Positions 1-12,914 of a DNA stretch of 64,000 nucleotides are shown here, in pieces. The stretch comes from Lamellibrachia columna (taxonomy: Eukaryota; Annelida; Polychaeta; Sabellida; Siboglinidae): assembly GCA_963662155.1 (NCBI GenBank), contig OY759270.1, positions 15,299,009-15,363,008 on the forward strand. The letters run 5' to 3'. The notes under the pieces were generated by a model that was given only the letters and a program-made list of their open reading frames with translations, made no database searches and had not been told where the DNA came from. Both the position numbers and the translations under genes were made by a program. How positions within the stretch are numbered: the stretch's first letter is position 1; each line of letters begins with the position of its first letter.

Positions 1-235
1 TCTGTCCAGTGTCCATATGTGTCTAGTATGCTGACGCCAATGTTGTTTGTCACCGAGTTGGAACGTGTCGTGTTTGTATGAATCAGGCAGTACTGCACCG
101 TCGAATGATACGTTTCAGAACAGAAGTATATGTACTACGTAACTGCTGTCGTGCAAGAGATGTCTGCACCAGGCAGTGCCGGGGCTTCGTCCTCTTAATC
201 ATCTCACAAGTAACCGCCCTCGTGCACCAACCACC

Positions 236-464
236 ACCACCACCACCACTGGTGGTGGTGGTGGTGGTGGTGGTGGTGGTGGTGATGGTGGTGGTGGTGG
301 TGGTGGTGGTGGTGGTGGTGGTGGTGGTGGTGGTGGTGGTGGTGGTGGTGGTGGTGGTGGTGGTGGTGGTGGTGGTGGTGGTGGTGGTGGTGGTGGTGGT
401 GGTGGTGGTGGTGGTGGTGGTGGTGGTGGTGGTGGTGGTGGTGGTGGTGGTGGTGGTGGTGGTG
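236..464 (+). repeat. (GGT)n microsatellite
   Basis: About 76 almost perfect GGT triplets with one GAT interruption, preceded by a short CCA run. The long Gly, Val and Thr frames over it are repeat artefacts, not genes. Confidence 0.95.
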
Positions 465-825
465 TTTTTCTTAGCTGCTTGTCTTAGTTGCTGATAATAA
501 ATTGCCAGTATGACGTCACGCACGCTGGATCTCCTGCTTAGCCCGATATGATTCAATGTCCATTGCAGAACCCCCGTTAGACGAGCTCGTCAGGAAGATC
601 AGTCTTCGGCAACAGTTCGCTAGTGCAACGGGTCAACGCCATTGTCTTTCGGGCCTATTTTGATCGCATTCTTATAATGCAATTTATGTCTGCCTACTGG
701 ACATTTGCCTTCAGTCAAATATCCGTACAGGGTGATCTTTGGGAGGCGGTCACATGACATTCAGTGGCGGACTTGGGAAGATTTTTGGTTCGTTGCAGGT
801 CAATGGATCAATGAAACGCGCCAAA

Positions 826-1656
826 GGTAACATTAAAGATTTAACAAGATTCAACAAGATTTGCCATCCAAACCAAAGGCCCACATGGCAAGTGGACAAG
901 GAAGCCATTGGCTTATCGAGAGTCCATCAGTTCATCTATGTGTAACCCGCCTTCCTTAGATGTGTGTCCTACTTGTTTTTAAACATATTAACGCTGCTAG
1001 AGATAATACAATCGGTAAATAATTTGTTCCATTCGTTTACTGTCCTTTGTGAGAATTAATACTTCCTGATATCCAATCTACACTGATTCTTTACTAACTT
1101 TACCTCATGTCCTCTAGTTCTGCTGTCTTTCTTGAGAGAGAAAAACCTATTTCTATCAATATTTTCATACCCATTTAAAAACTACAATCTGATCTCCTCT
1201 TAACCTTCCTGTCTCTGGAGTTATAAACCATATTCTTTCAGGCGTTTTTCATAACAAAGGTTTATCAGTTCTGGAATAATTTTAGTTGCTCTCCTCTGTA
1301 TGCGTTCAATCGTATCTATGTCCTTCTTACGATATGGTCTCCAGGCTTGTATACAGTATTCTGAATGAGGTCTAACTATTGCTTTATACAGAGGTATAAT
1401 TAGCTTTGTATCCTTGGAAGTTATGTTTCTCCTAATCAACCCAAGAATTGTATTACCCTTTGAAGCTGCAATACCACACTGCTCTGAAACTTCTAAGTCC
1501 TTTTCTTTTACAGTAGTACCCAAAACAGTATCTCCCATTTTATAGTTTACATCCAAGTTCAAATGTCCTGTATGTAGGCATTTACATTTCCCAAAATTGA
1601 ACAACATCTGCCATTTCTCAGACCATTTCACTAATCTGTCTAGATCGTTTTGTTTC
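826..1656 (-). mobile_element. 5'-truncated non-LTR retrotransposon, 3' portion
   Basis: Read on the minus strand, 1658-1221 encodes the C-terminal part of the same reverse transcriptase found intact at 19827-21455 (shared stretches include LVKWSEKWQM and IVRPHSEYCIQAWRPYRKKD). It has lost about ten residues in frame after EKDL and stops early. The non-coding 3' end with TTGTTAAATC-type repeats follows down to about 826. The 5' end breaks off inside the RT domain at about 1656. This is a dead, 5'-truncated copy. Confidence 0.85.
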
Positions 1657-2060
1657 ATTCATCAACTCTGTGCAACGTTTTCTTGGAGTGTTGCCAGTTG
1701 ACGAACTCATATTTTATGCACCAGGCAAGGCAATTAAGGATATATTTAATACATGTATGCCTACCCAAAAAGTTGCAATAATCAATGCATATGCAGTCGA
1801 CCTACCCCTTGATGAATAATGCCCGTGAACTGCACGTGCGTCAGAAATGTCTATTACGCGTTATCACACAGAGCCCTGCCCACGGAGATTGCAGTGGTTT
1901 GTGTAATAGGCAGACGGTGTCATCTTTGTCATGGACTTAGAGGCAGGAGAAAATACTGCATATATTATTCAGTTAGACGTAATGCGTTGTCAAACTCTGT
2001 TCTGATTGGAATCAAATGTGTATAATAGCTACATTTAATAGAACTAAGTTGAAATCAATT

Positions 2061-2542
2061 TAGCTGTTCCCCAAAACATCAACAGCGAAGGAATTATGCT
2101 CGTGAAACTCACCCGCTTTATACGTTACCACTTAAATTAGCTCAGTAAAGAAATGCATTCGAATCACGTTAATTTGTAGCACATATAATTGACTCTTTAC
2201 ACGTAAATAACAAGAAATACTTTTATGCATTAACATATCACGTTATGTTTATTTAATCAATCCAATCGTTCGCGTATATTTACTATTACATATCACCATA
2301 CGGTATATCTTAGTAACGAATGCTTTTCGTTTGTGTAACTCTTGTAGCACATGACAACATGTGCGTTACAGGTGCCAACATCATATTATCAAGTTATGCC
2401 ATGACGCGTTTGCAATCAGAATAGGATCTACACGCAACTGGGACGTTGACTACACGGGTATGCATAGCGTTTTTTTTTGCACTGCTTCTCGAATTCGAGG
2501 AACTGCACGTATGGCAGCTCTCCGACATCGATGAGTTCCTTT
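2061..2542. other. 3' flank of serpin S1
   Basis: Nothing coding is recognised. On the minus strand an AATAAA hexamer lies at 2253-2248, about 290 bases beyond the S1 stop codon, and is the likely polyadenylation signal. Confidence 0.4.
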
Positions 2543-4441
2543 TTACGGCTTCACGAGGCGCCCAAGGAACAAGATCGACCCGGTGTTGTTGTCCCGGATT
2601 AGGAGCAAGAAGGGATGATCTGCGTAGAAGTACTTCTGGTTGGAAATTCCACTTGAGCCAACCATTATGACTGCCGTGGCAGCGGCGGCTTCGGTGCCGT
2701 TCTCGCCCACTTTGACGAAAGCCTTGTGGATGACATCTGACACGTACAACTTGTAAGAACTGATACCAGAGAAATCGGCTTTGACCGCGAATGCCTGCGT
2801 CATGCCCATAGCTTGCAGCACCTTACTGAGACTCATTTCCTGGGTCATTCCGAATCTCGGAAAGGATATGGCCACTGTCTGACTTCGCAACATGGCCAAA
2901 GCTGATATGACTGAAGTGTATGTGACTTTGCTCTCCAACGAAGCCAGACTGTCGATCTCGTTGGGTAAGAGGACGTACATTGCGAGTCTTTTTCCCGTGT
3001 ACGGTAGCTCCAATATCTTACACTGCAGCTGCCGGTTCTCACAATACCGGAACTTACCGCGATTGGACATCATCTCCACCGTGACCGTCTGCGACGTGGA
3101 CACATGGAATGTATCGCTTCTTGTTAGCTTAGGGTCGAACTTATTATTCCATGTAGCCTTGAAGTAGATCGCATTCACCAGCACTAACATGGCATTTCGT
3201 ACGGCACCGGCACTGAGCAAATCCTTTATTTTATTGTTCGTTTGTTGTTCGACCCAGTCGTTGATGAAGTCGGCAGCTCCAGATGGGTTCGTGGCGAAGT
3301 CGAGTTGTTTCAAGGAGGCAGAGTAATATCGAGTTGTAAGTTTGCGATACTTCTTGCAAATCGTGAATCCCTTCTGAGCAAACAACCGGTTAGCCGATGC
3401 GAGGGCATATTGGCCATTGGCTATATTGATGGAGCCCAGAGTTGCACCGAATATTGCGTGAACGTTGAACTTCAGTGGACAGAATCGGAGCACGCGACAC
3501 ATCTCTCTCGATGTCTGACCGCGGGCTCCGGCGTACGTCATTGCAAGAGCCGTCGATATGCTGAAGTAATCACATTAATAATTATATTAAATGAATATTA
3601 AATAAACGCATGTGACATTATTAACAATCTTGGTTTTTTTTATTATAAGTCAGTATAAATTGACATTATAAATCGCTATGGTTGGTACGTGACAAACAGT
3701 TAAAATATATATCAATGTTACTGTGTTATTGCTGTAATATCACATTTGGTATATAACCTGAATAAACATAGGTTTCAATTACTTGTTGCAATTACATCAT
3801 ATGGTACAACAAGTGTTGATCTATACGCTGGTTCAGAGTACAATTACCGTTACGAATATCGGAATTTATTCAGTGAGATGGCGCACAACGAAACGACCTT
3901 CCAAAACATATAGCGGGTAAACACATTACTATTTTGGTAAAACGAAATGCTGCTCTGGTGAAAGAGAAGTTATTCGACGTGTTAGCTCGACGATGAGTGT
4001 GGATGTCACGAGGTTTTAAGAAAATATTATTCGTTTTTTACAATAGACTATAAGCTAAACAAATAAACATTGAATTGAACCTTCATGGTCTGCAAACTTC
4101 TCGATTCGAGACTGTTTCATCGTACGACAAAAGATTCATTGCGTGTGTTATGTTATGCAACAGAGACGCCACGGTTTATTTCGGAGAGGCTCTATTGATG
4201 ATTTTGTTCACTCACAGTCTTCTTCATTGCTATGTTTAATTGTAGTTGTTACAAAATAAATGACAAACCTGAACGGAGAAAAGAACACGTTCTGTCCAGC
4301 AGCGTTGACGATGACCTTGTTGTACAGCGCGAATGCGAAGTTGCCGTTGGCTCTGGCCAATTCCCACTCATTGCACGATGACGTCACATCAATGGCGCCA
4401 AGAAGGAGAACCGCTCCCAGAAGGATCCACTGTTTTTGCAT
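2543..4441 (-). CDS. Secreted serpin S1 (two coding exons)
   Basis: Coding exon 1 is 4441-4269 and exon 2 is 3560-2543, joined across a 708-base GT-AG intron that splits a Ser codon (phase 2); the join gives FFSPF-S-ISTALAMTYAGARG. The product is 396 residues. Residues 1-22 form a signal peptide (hydrophobic LLGAVLLLGAI). Exon 2 carries NAIYFKATW, the hinge GTEAAAATA from residue 346 and the serpin signature FYADHPFLLLIRD near 369-380, ending GRLVKP without an ER-retention motif. Serpins of this kind trap serine (or cysteine) proteases by inserting the cleaved loop; the alanine-rich hinge predicts an inhibitor. Counting from the hinge puts P1 at a Ser in VGSSG, so the target protease is unclear. 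An acceptor (cacaacag) lies 12 bases before the ATG, so the 5'UTR is also spliced. Confidence 0.93.
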
Positions 4442-4974
4442 GGCTACTTCCGTCTGTTGTGATACATATTAAAGTGAAACATCAAAAGTCGTGGTTTGGG
4501 GGCTATGCTCCTAAAGTATTTAAGAAAACTAATGATTTGCAACTACTGTGAATACTATCATGTTAGTGGTTGTTTCCGAATTTGTTCTAAAAGAAGTATA
4601 TCCAGATCAAATCTCCATTTAACTGTACGCTGAGGTAAGGTGGCTATTATATAAACAAATAACAAAAACTCTTTAATAAAGTGCGTGGCTATGTCAGAAA
4701 GGGCCCAATTTTGTAAACAAACGCCAAGATAGGTTAAATAAGTTGAGTTTGTACGCATATAGCAAGGTTATATCCTATTGGCAAGATTACCGCACCGGTA
4801 ACGTAAGGTTATCTAACAATATTGCACGGCCCATGACATTAAAATGCTGTGTTCAACAAGGTTTTCCTAGTAAGCCATTGGCGTAATATACTTAATTATA
4901 GTTTCAAATGGCTGTGTTTTACTAACTCTCAGAGGTGCATATAATACCAATACTTTTATTTCCGAGGGAGTAAG

Positions 4975-5175
4975 AACCAGTGTGTTAGAGGTAGAGACCA
5001 CCCCTCCGTGAGTCCACGATAGGTTACACGTTTACCTGTTGTGTGGGATTTAGTGTCTTTTCCGAAATACACAGCCAAAGTAGGGTCAAATAAATTGTCC
5101 AAGTTTCGAAACGAAATCAGGTGGCGTCAAACCCGTGTCCTCTAAACTAACAGTCCGGTGCGCTAAAGACTAACA
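4975..5175 (-). mobile_element. tRNA-derived SINE in the S1 5'UTR intron
   Basis: Read on the minus strand from about 5172, there is an A-box-like TAGCGCACCGGAC and, about 31 bases on, a B-box-like GGGTTTGACGCC, the spacing of an RNA polymerase III internal promoter. A SINE-like body follows (gtatttcggaaaagacac) down to about 4975. It is a divergent single copy here. Confidence 0.6.
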
Positions 5176-5476
5176 TATAATATTTGCGATATTATAATAT
5201 GTACAACGTTACAAAAATAGTGCAACTTCAATGTTGCTGTTATTATGATATTTGATATCAGCACGACAATAGTTCGAGTAAATAAATTACCTACTTGCGA
5301 CTTGCGAACAACCTGTGGTTATTTTAAACTTGTAGCCATTTATTATTGCTCACACACAATCTAATCCAATATAAGCATATGGCGTAAAGTAATGCATGCA
5401 TAATCAGTCAAACGATATTTCAGAACGCAAGCTGCAACTGATGCGTAAAAGTAATGCTAGTAGTAGACAACTCTAC

Positions 5477-5580
5477 CTGTTCGAAGACGAGTGTCAATGT
5501 TTGTCTTTCTCCTCAAGAGTTCGTTGTGCAAAGACTGAAAAGAGATCACCCGATACTCGATGTGGCCTAGTCTATACAGG
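5477..5580 (-). promoter_or_regulatory. S1 promoter and non-coding 5' exon
   Basis: On the minus strand a weak TATA-like TGTATAGA (5578-5571) is followed about 95 bases later by CTTCGAACAG and a GT donor (exon end 5477). The exon end matches that of S4 almost base for base, and similar ends precede S2, S5 and psi-S3. Splicing from 5477 to the acceptor ending at 4454 removes 1023 bases and joins to the exon that holds the S1 ATG. The transcription start is not fixed by sequence. Confidence 0.6.
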
Positions 5581-6109
5581 TCCTCGCGACACAGCTGCGC
5601 TGAATGTTGCTAGAGATTGTGACGCACCAAATGTGTCAGAGTAATAAAGAAAATAAATAATGAGCACAAAAACACCCTGAGAAGAGTATGCGTTCCATGT
5701 GCGTACATATCGCCGATTATATTTATTATTTTTATGCTTCTTTTTTACAGGTTCGCAGACGCTTTTAACGACACCTACCAGTGGCCCGTCACATTGAGAT
5801 TGAGAGTAATTATTTCTTTTACATCTTCAAGAGCGTTCGTGTGACTGTCGTCTTTGAATGCGTCTCTCGCGTGCATGCACTATATTTATTTCTCACGAAA
5901 TATGCCCACTAAACAATCACATCTTGTGTGGTAACACCTATACCGTGAAGTATGTCCAGACTAGCGCCATGAATCTGCTCCAGTGCTAGGCACGTCTATC
6001 GCCTTATTCCTCTTCTTCTACGTCACGGCACCTGCAAGAGTTTTTCTTACACGGTTGCGACATATAAATTAAGCTGCCTAATATATAATGTTACATATGT
6101 TCCTGAGAC

Positions 6110-6470
6110 ATGGTGAATGTTTGATGTTTCGTAGAGACAATGTTGAATGTGTGATAATCAAAGATAATGTTGAATGTTTGATTCACATAGCTACTGCTGA
6201 ATGTGTGATTCGTGGACACAATGTTGAATATGTGAGTCAGTAAGACAATGCTGACTGTTTCATTCACTTTGAGACATTGATGAATGTGTCATTCACGCGA
6301 ACAATATTGGATGTGTGATCCACCGAGACAATGTGGAATACGTGAATCACATAAACAATGCTGGAAATGTGATTCACAGAGACAATGTTGAAAGTGTGAT
6401 TCAATGTTACAATGTTGAACATGTCATTCACAAAGACAATGCTGAACGTGTCATTCACACACAACAACTA
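6110..6470. repeat. About 30-base imperfect minisatellite
   Basis: Roughly twelve divergent units of the form gacaatgttgaatgtgtgat plus tcacatag. The short minus-strand frame across it, with its repeating hydrophobic pattern, is a repeat artefact. Confidence 0.8.
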
Positions 6471-7312
6471 TTCAAATGTGGCAAAGGATGACGCCATTAA
6501 TCAACAACTTTCACGTAGGCATTTTTAAAGTTTACAGCCATAAGCTAACAGTCACGTACGATCGTTCGAGTTTAAAATGCAGAAGCTGTCCTTCGAAACG
6601 AACACAGCTCTACTGGCAGGGCGATCGCCTGTTCATTGTAAATAGCTGTATATTTGCAACATCGCAGCGAGGTAGACTTTGATACGGATATTTTGAGACC
6701 CAGCTGTTGTTGACGCTAAATGAGCCTTACAACTTGCCATTATGAACCTACTGCTTGTGAATTACGAATGGATGTCAAATCAAAGTAAAACAAAACGTAC
6801 AACAAGTACTTCATCATGTACGTTTTACTAAAATGCAATTCCTAGAAGGCACGTTTACTCTTTGTCAATATTATTTATGGTAACTCACTTGGACTTTTAC
6901 TTGAGAACAAAACGGCAGGTGTCGCTAGTAGCAACGAGCAAACGGTACCAGGTGGCGGTGGGTCGCATCGACGTCGAGAAAGCGTCACTTGCACGTGTCC
7001 TATTTTGCCGTGATAACGCGTGTGGTACCAGTACCCTTTTTAAATTGTGTAGTTGCGTATGATCATACCATTTCGGCGATATCAAAGCCACTTGTAATCC
7101 GGGCGTTACATAGCAAATATGAGTGAGTATATATATGCTTGCTGGTGTCCAGCGGTATATATCTTTGAATATCAAGGGACAGACAATAACCTACTCAAAT
7201 AATTGGCGTGTATCTCGAGTACACAAAACACGTTTTAACAAAGCAATAAATTTAACGTATATAAATACTCGTTTCACTCGTGAACAGTAACTTGTTGCCA
7301 GACTTTCTCGGC
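6471..7312. other. No gene recognised
   Basis: Unique-looking sequence between the minisatellite and the S2 promoter region. A TATATAAATA at 7258-7267 could be an alternative core promoter for S2, but the TATA box near 7529 is better placed. Confidence 0.3.
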
Positions 7313-7362
7313 ATGTCGGTACCTGTCGGTACCTGCCGGTACCTGTCGGTACCTGTGCGTGC
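7313..7362. repeat. 10-base tandem repeat
   Basis: Four to five units of tcggtacctg, each containing a KpnI-like GGTACC palindrome, upstream of the S2 promoter. Confidence 0.7.
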
Positions 7363-7528
7363 CTCTCTGTGCCAGTTTATGTTCTGACGCCAAACGTGGT
7401 ACCCCTGAGTTTTAGACTATAGTTGATGGAGTACCTCGGACAAAATTTAAATTTGCTTTGCATGACAATTACGTCCCATTCGCTATGACTAGTTTGATGA
7501 ATGCCACGCTCCGCGGCTCGCACAAGAA

Positions 7529-7601
7529 TATAAACACGACGACTGAGTTGACCCGGCGGAAGAGGCAAGACATTTCAACGGCAGCACACAGCTTTAAGCA
7601 G
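7529..7601 (+). promoter_or_regulatory. S2 promoter and non-coding 5' exon
   Basis: TATAAA at 7529-7534 is followed at +33 by GAGGCAAGA, a string also found in the S4 leader exon, and then by TTTAAGCAG and a GTATTC donor (exon end 7601). The matching acceptor (attttcag, ending 8035) lies 12 bases before the S2 ATG, giving a 434-base 5'UTR intron. The arrangement is the same as in S1 and S4. Confidence 0.6.
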
Positions 7602-8047
7602 GTATTCGTGTTCTACCTTACTCTATACTTTTTTAAAACATTGCTTTTCAGTTGCTGTCTTTTTATTATATTGCGTGGAAGTGGTAACTCGAGGAACATT
7701 CATTCAAAGTTACATTTTATTCCGACATGTTTAGAGACAACCAACGGTAATTCTTTTAAGTATGTATATAAAACAAACAATATGAGATATAGTACGCAGA
7801 AACACAACGAAGACTACAACTTTTGTCCTGTCAAAGCTTCTACAACGCCTCACGAATAATTATACTTTGTAGAACATGAGCATGCGTATGTTTGTTGAAA
7901 CTATCTAATATGTTTAACTATTACAAGTTCAATAACTTATTAGTACTAGAGGGATGTGTATGCCTTACTTCCTCCGACAATACGATAAATAAAAAGTGAC
8001 AATGTTAACCATGCTATTGCATGTGCAATTTTCAGAAGGACGCAGCC

Positions 8048-9959
8048 ATGCGGAACCACTTGTTCATCCTAGGAGTGGTACTTCTCCTTGTTACAATCGA
8101 CGTGACGTCATCATATAACGTGTGGAGGTTGGCCCGAGCTAACTGCAAATTCGCCTTTAGTCTGTACGGCGAGACAATCAAAAGTGACGTCGGGAAGAAC
8201 GTCTTCTTCTCTCCTTTCAGGTACGAATATTGGCTGCATATGTCTATGTGCATAATCTGCAAAGCATGAACGTTTATGTATGTCACAGCCGTGCGTAGAC
8301 ATCGCAACAAAACCCAACTGGCCAGTAAATTATATCTCAAGACTGTGTCTACCACGCTGTTTTATGACATTAGGTCACGATACGTTTGCTCACACGATAT
8401 TTGGTCATACGGCATACGGTCACACAACATTTCTTCACATACTGCAGGGCGTGACTTTTGGTCAGACATATGTTCGCCACGTTGCCATAATAGTTACAAC
8501 AAAACATCGTTATAACATACATGTACTATACAGGTTTAAATATCGTGTGACCATTTGTCGCATACGATACAGGATATAATATTTGGTCACAATGCTGTGA
8601 TTAAAAACAAATACTAAAACACATCAAAACCAGAGTAAAACGTCCTAAAAGAATGGTATTATTTTATTTTCTAAAAAACATTATATAATATCGGCGAATG
8701 CTGTTTTAAACAGGTGCATCATAAGACGAGGCGGAGACAGTCTAACGACACAAGTCTAAATATTTTTGTTTTCGCTACAAATATATTAGGTAGACTATGT
8801 CGAATAATCAAATATTGTATTTTATGACTAGCAAGCGACGGTTTGAAGGCATGTCCTGAACCAATCAATCGATCAATTAATCAATAAATCAATCAATCGT
8901 TAGTTTAATTACAATGAATTGTATTATTGCAGCATATCGACGGCTCTTGCGATGACGTACGCCGGAGCCCGAGGCAAGACAGCGAAAGACATGTGTCAGG
9001 TGCTTAAATTCTGCCCTTTGAAGTTCAACATCCACGCAAGTTTCCGCTCCACCCTGGCTTCAATGAACGCCGCGCAAGGCGAATATAAGCTGTCAGTGGC
9101 AGACGGGATCTTCGTCCAAGAGAAATTTACGGTCCATAAGTCGTTTCTTAGTTCCTTAGACTACTATTACTCCGCTGGCTTCAAGGCGCTCGACTTCCAC
9201 GGCAACCCACGAGGGTCCGCCAAGTACATCAACAAGTGGGTCGAGGACAGGACGAACCACAAGATAAAGAACATTGTTAGTCCGAAGGATATCGAAATGT
9301 CGGTGATGGCGTTGGCGAACGCTATCTACTTCAAAGGATTGTGGAAATGCCCGTTCAACCCCGACAACACAAAGTTCGCTAAGTTCTACGCTGCCCCGAC
9401 ATGGTCGACCAGTGGAGAGATGATGATTCAAACCGACAGATTCAGATATTCACTGAACCGCCGTCTCGGTTGTCAGATCCTGGAGATGCCGTACAAGGGA
9501 GACAGACTATCCATGTACATCCTACTGCCAACGAGGACGTATGGTCTGGCGTCGTTGGAGAGAAAGCTCACCTTCAATTCACTAACCTCAGCGTTGGCCA
9601 AGTTACACACTCGGAGTTTGTCGGTGGCGATTCCCAAGATCAAGATGATGATAAGTAAGGATTTGCCGGACACGTTGACCGCAATGGGAATGGGACTTGC
9701 GTTTAGGCTTGACGCCGACTTTACCGGCATGAGTCCTATTCGCCCTTTGTTTGTGTCAAATGTGATCCACATGGCGTTCATCGAGGTCGACGAGAAAGGC
9801 ACTGAAGCTGCTGCGGCCACCATTGTACTGATCTCCAATAAGGCCCCACCACCGCCCATACACAAGGACTTCGTCGCCGACCATCCTTTCCTCTTCCTGA
9901 TTCGCGACAACATCACCGGGTCGATCTTGTTCCTCGGACGTCTCATGACTCCTAGATAA
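8048..9959 (+). CDS. Secreted serpin S2 (two coding exons)
   Basis: Coding exon 1 is 8048-8220 and exon 2 is 8933-9959, with a 712-base GT-AG phase-2 intron at the same site as in S1; the first exon is 173 bases in both. I chose the ATG at 8048 because an upstream in-frame ATG (8021) lies before the predicted acceptor. The product is 399 residues with a signal peptide (FILGVVLLLVTIDVTSS). The hinge GTEAAAAT starts at residue 347, and counting from it puts Lys361 at P1, followed by APPPP. An inhibitor with P1 Lys would be expected to target trypsin-like proteases (inference). The serpin signature FVADHPFLFLIRD follows and the chain ends GRLMTPR. AATAAA at about 10289-10294 is the likely polyadenylation signal. 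The frame is intact. Confidence 0.94.
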
Positions 9960-10440
9960 GAAGACATGCATCCGACTCCAATACGACATCCGACAGAGGG
10001 CGCGTGAAGCAGCCGTCGTGGCTCTTCTGACAGAGGGCGCCAGAATTCATAATATGTCTGGAGCATTTGAACGAACAACTACTTTTATTCAATGTAAACA
10101 TAGACACCAAATGCCAGCTTTTTTTTACTACATATACAATATGTTTTACCTCTCAGACGTATCTCCAAATATTTTCATGCATGCTCTTTTGACTGATCGG
10201 TCGTTTTTTTTTTGGCAATGTTCAAATTGAAGATTTTGAGTTATCATTTTGGTTTCATTTACTATTATTATGAAGTAAGTAAACTGGTTCAATAAAATAT
10301 CGTGATGTTCACACGAAATCTAGTTCATGTTGTTTTGTCCACATTGTCCTGCTCAATGAACGTGAAATGTTGGGATGTTTATTTATACAATACACGCCAT
10401 TCCATAATAGCAATAAATCACAAATGTTCATCACAAATGT

Positions 10441-10535
10441 AAGTGTGTGGGTGTGTTTTTGCTTGCTTGCGTGCGTGCGTGTGTGCGCGAGTGCATGAGT
10501 AAGTATGTGCGTCAGTTCGTGCGTTCGTTGATTTA
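10441..10535 (+). repeat. GT-rich simple sequence
   Basis: Degenerate (GTGC/GTGT) tract with the same motif mix as the longer compound microsatellites farther right. Confidence 0.6.
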
Positions 10536-10730
10536 CTCAGTGAGGATATTGATCGTGATGTACATTGCAAAAATATGTCACTGCGCCACTTAAGGCAAAC
10601 ATAAATGAGGATATATATACAAGTTCTTGCATAGCCCGGTATCCACGTCCTAGCAAAACGGCGACACGAATGTTAAAAGGCACATTTTCAACGCAAGGAT
10701 ACAAAAATTGTAATAATGAAGCAATAATTC

Positions 10731-10732
<2 letters not shown>

Positions 10733-10768
<36 letters not shown>
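10733..10768. repeat. (TA)n microsatellite
   Basis: A near-perfect AT/TA run of about 36 bases. The surrounding 10.3-11.3 kb shows no gene. Confidence 0.9.
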
Positions 10769-10771
<3 letters not shown>

Positions 10772-11344
10772 CAACTTACCAAACATTTGAATGTGAATAC
10801 GCATATGTTAGTGAAATAAAACAATTCACCCTCTATGGTTTATTATGTTATATGCAAATGTGCATACAACAGTTCAGTATGTGCATATATATTATATATT
10901 GACAACATTAAGTATTGTAAAGTTGATGGACTCGAAGTGACAAGATCGCAAAAAAACAACAACGGCCTAAATAAAGGAGCAAATGTAATATTTTATAATG
11001 TAGCACATAATATGTACGAGTCTGTTACACAGTTTCAGCTATACGGTCTTCCTTCCCAACGTATATCAATCTCAGCTTAACTTTCAGCTATCAGTTTGAA
11101 GCAGTGAACATAGCCATTACTCCCTAGGGTGAGGTGTGTGGCTGGAAAGGTAGGTTGGTCCTAAAATAATAGTGGGATGTTGGAGGCTGGCCTCGAAACT
11201 AAATGGGAGGAGGGATTTGTGGGAAGTGGGCTCTCACAATTTGATAAGTAGCGAATTCACTTATTGAGGTCATTATGATAGTTTTACTTATGCCTATCTA
11301 AGCACGATACGTATGGAGATCAGACAACGTGTGCAGCGAACTCT

Positions 11345-11615
11345 GACTATGGTGATCTCACACGAACACACCAACACACCCGCATACACACCCATGCTAT
11401 CACACACATACGCACAAATATACACCAACACACACAATTACGCATCAAAATACCAAGACATACACACATACATACATACACTCATACACACATACAAAAC
11501 CACGTACACTTATCAACACCACCACATACCACATATAAACACCCACAACTACACACACCTAAACACTTGAACACACATACATGCCTGCAAACAAATAAAT
11601 AAACAAACAAACACA
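11345..11615 (+). repeat. CA-rich simple sequence
   Basis: Degenerate ACACA/ATACA tract. The small frames through it are repeat artefacts. Confidence 0.75.
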
Positions 11616-11689
11616 CACGTTTTAGAACAATTGTTCTGAACAGGGAAACTATTATTTATTAAAAATATAAGCTATGATCAAAAATTAGC

Positions 11690-12511
11690 AAATGACAAAT
11701 GAGAGCAAGAGTCACCAGAGTATGGCATCTTCAGGATCTTACAATCCAGCCTTTCGGTTGAATGACCGCTTTAATCGGGCGGTCTGAATTAGCATGTTCA
11801 CTTGAGTCGTCCGTGTGGGTGATATGTGGAATGTCGCCTTTCTGGTATGACCACGACTGAATGGACACTTCCAGCGCCCTTTGAAGTAGATCACGTTCAC
11901 CAATGCCAAACCAGAACCTTTAATATTAGTAGGATTGATAATGTCCGTTATCTTACCGTTGGTCCTGTCCTTCACCCACTTGTTGATGTATTGTGCTGAT
12001 TTTGCTGTCTTGTTGTGAAAGTCTAGCGTTTTGAAGCCAGCGGCTAAGAGACTCCGATACGACGGAATCATGCAGAAAGCCTTTGTATACGAACACCCCG
12101 TTATCCGACGCGAAGGTGTATTAAGCTTTGGCGGCCTTCATTGAACCCAGAGTAGCAGAGAAGACTTTAGTAACTTTATATTTCAGTGGGCCGAATCGCA
12201 AGTCATCGCAAGGGCCGTCGATAAACTAGAATAACCGCAGCGGACATCAACAAAATACTACGTATAAGCTATTGCAGAAAGAATATTCCACACTGTCAGG
12301 GTTCATTGCGCCATAGTATTATTTCGCAGTAACTGTATTTATACATTTCGCAACAAAATGAAAGTGTTTTAGCGCCTTCAGTGACCCTTCTGTATTGACA
12401 GAAGGCGAGGTTGCCATTGGCTCTGGCCAATGTCTTCACTCTATATGATGACGTCACATCAATAGCGCTAAGAAAAATAAATGTTCCCAGAAAAAATCAG
12501 TGGTTCCGCAT
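11690..12511 (-). pseudogene. Serpin pseudogene psi-S3
   Basis: The minus-strand ATG at 12511 sits 12 bases after an acceptor-like site and opens with MRNH, as in S2, but codon 5 is a stop (TGA where S1 and S4 have Trp). The leader then continues recognisably (AIDVTSSYRVKTLARANGN). The second coding exon begins near 12229-12212 (STALAMT), has lost the segment after AMT, carries stops, and then runs open from 12071 to 11739 (KSAQYINKWVKDRTNGKI, LALVNVIYFKGRWKCPF). A 1-base frameshift after NRKAG is followed by KILKMPYSGD, and the copy ends near 11690, before the reactive loop. It is closest in wording to S2 and S4. It cannot make a serpin. Confidence 0.9.
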
Positions 12512-12914
12512 GGCTGCGTTCGTCTGGATTTAAAAAAAAAAAAAAACAGTTTCAAATACAATTCACTGTCGAACTGCCGTATGTACATTAGACAGTAAGA
12601 AAGAGTTGTTCTAATTTGACAATCACAAGCCATTTGTCATCAGCCATCAGTGCATTATGCTACACGTGCTAGATATCCGTCGAAATGACAATGGCGACAA
12701 TGATTCACTGACAACTTGCAAAACAAATGCATTTTTGCTAAGCGTATCAAAAAGCTAAGCTATTATACACAAAGCAGGATAATTTATTAGTATTGCATAA
12801 ATGTACCTAATTCGCATACTAAATTGATTCTTCCCGTTCGTACACACAGAAACTTTACTTCGACGACAGTTTTGAACAAAAATATAGCAAGATGTTTTAG
12901 ATTAACCACATACA

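Larger units (their letters stand above)
1..2060. repeat. Duplicated block A, copy 1
   Basis: This block recurs at 47988-49870: the opening bases, the GGT tract, the sequence after it (gacgagctcgtcaggaagat and surroundings) and the segment beginning gtgttgccagttgacgaact are all found in both, in the same order. Copy 1 carries an extra antisense retrotransposon fragment (about 826-1656) that copy 2 lacks. I do not recognise a product; the unit is probably an old mobile element or segmental duplication. Confidence 0.75.

Noticed and set aside
78..556. Poly-Gly/Val/Thr open frames
   Set aside because: They arise only from the GGT triplet tract; the flanking residues show no domain.
4975..5175. 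A functional tRNA gene
   Set aside because: A- and B-box-like strings are present but the arms do not pair into a cloverleaf, and a SINE-like body follows.
5396..5644. 82-codon plus-strand frame
   Set aside because: It lies across the predicted S1 leader exon and promoter on the opposite strand and has no recognisable domain.
9473..10078. 201-codon minus-strand frame
   Set aside because: Antisense shadow of serpin S2 exon 2.
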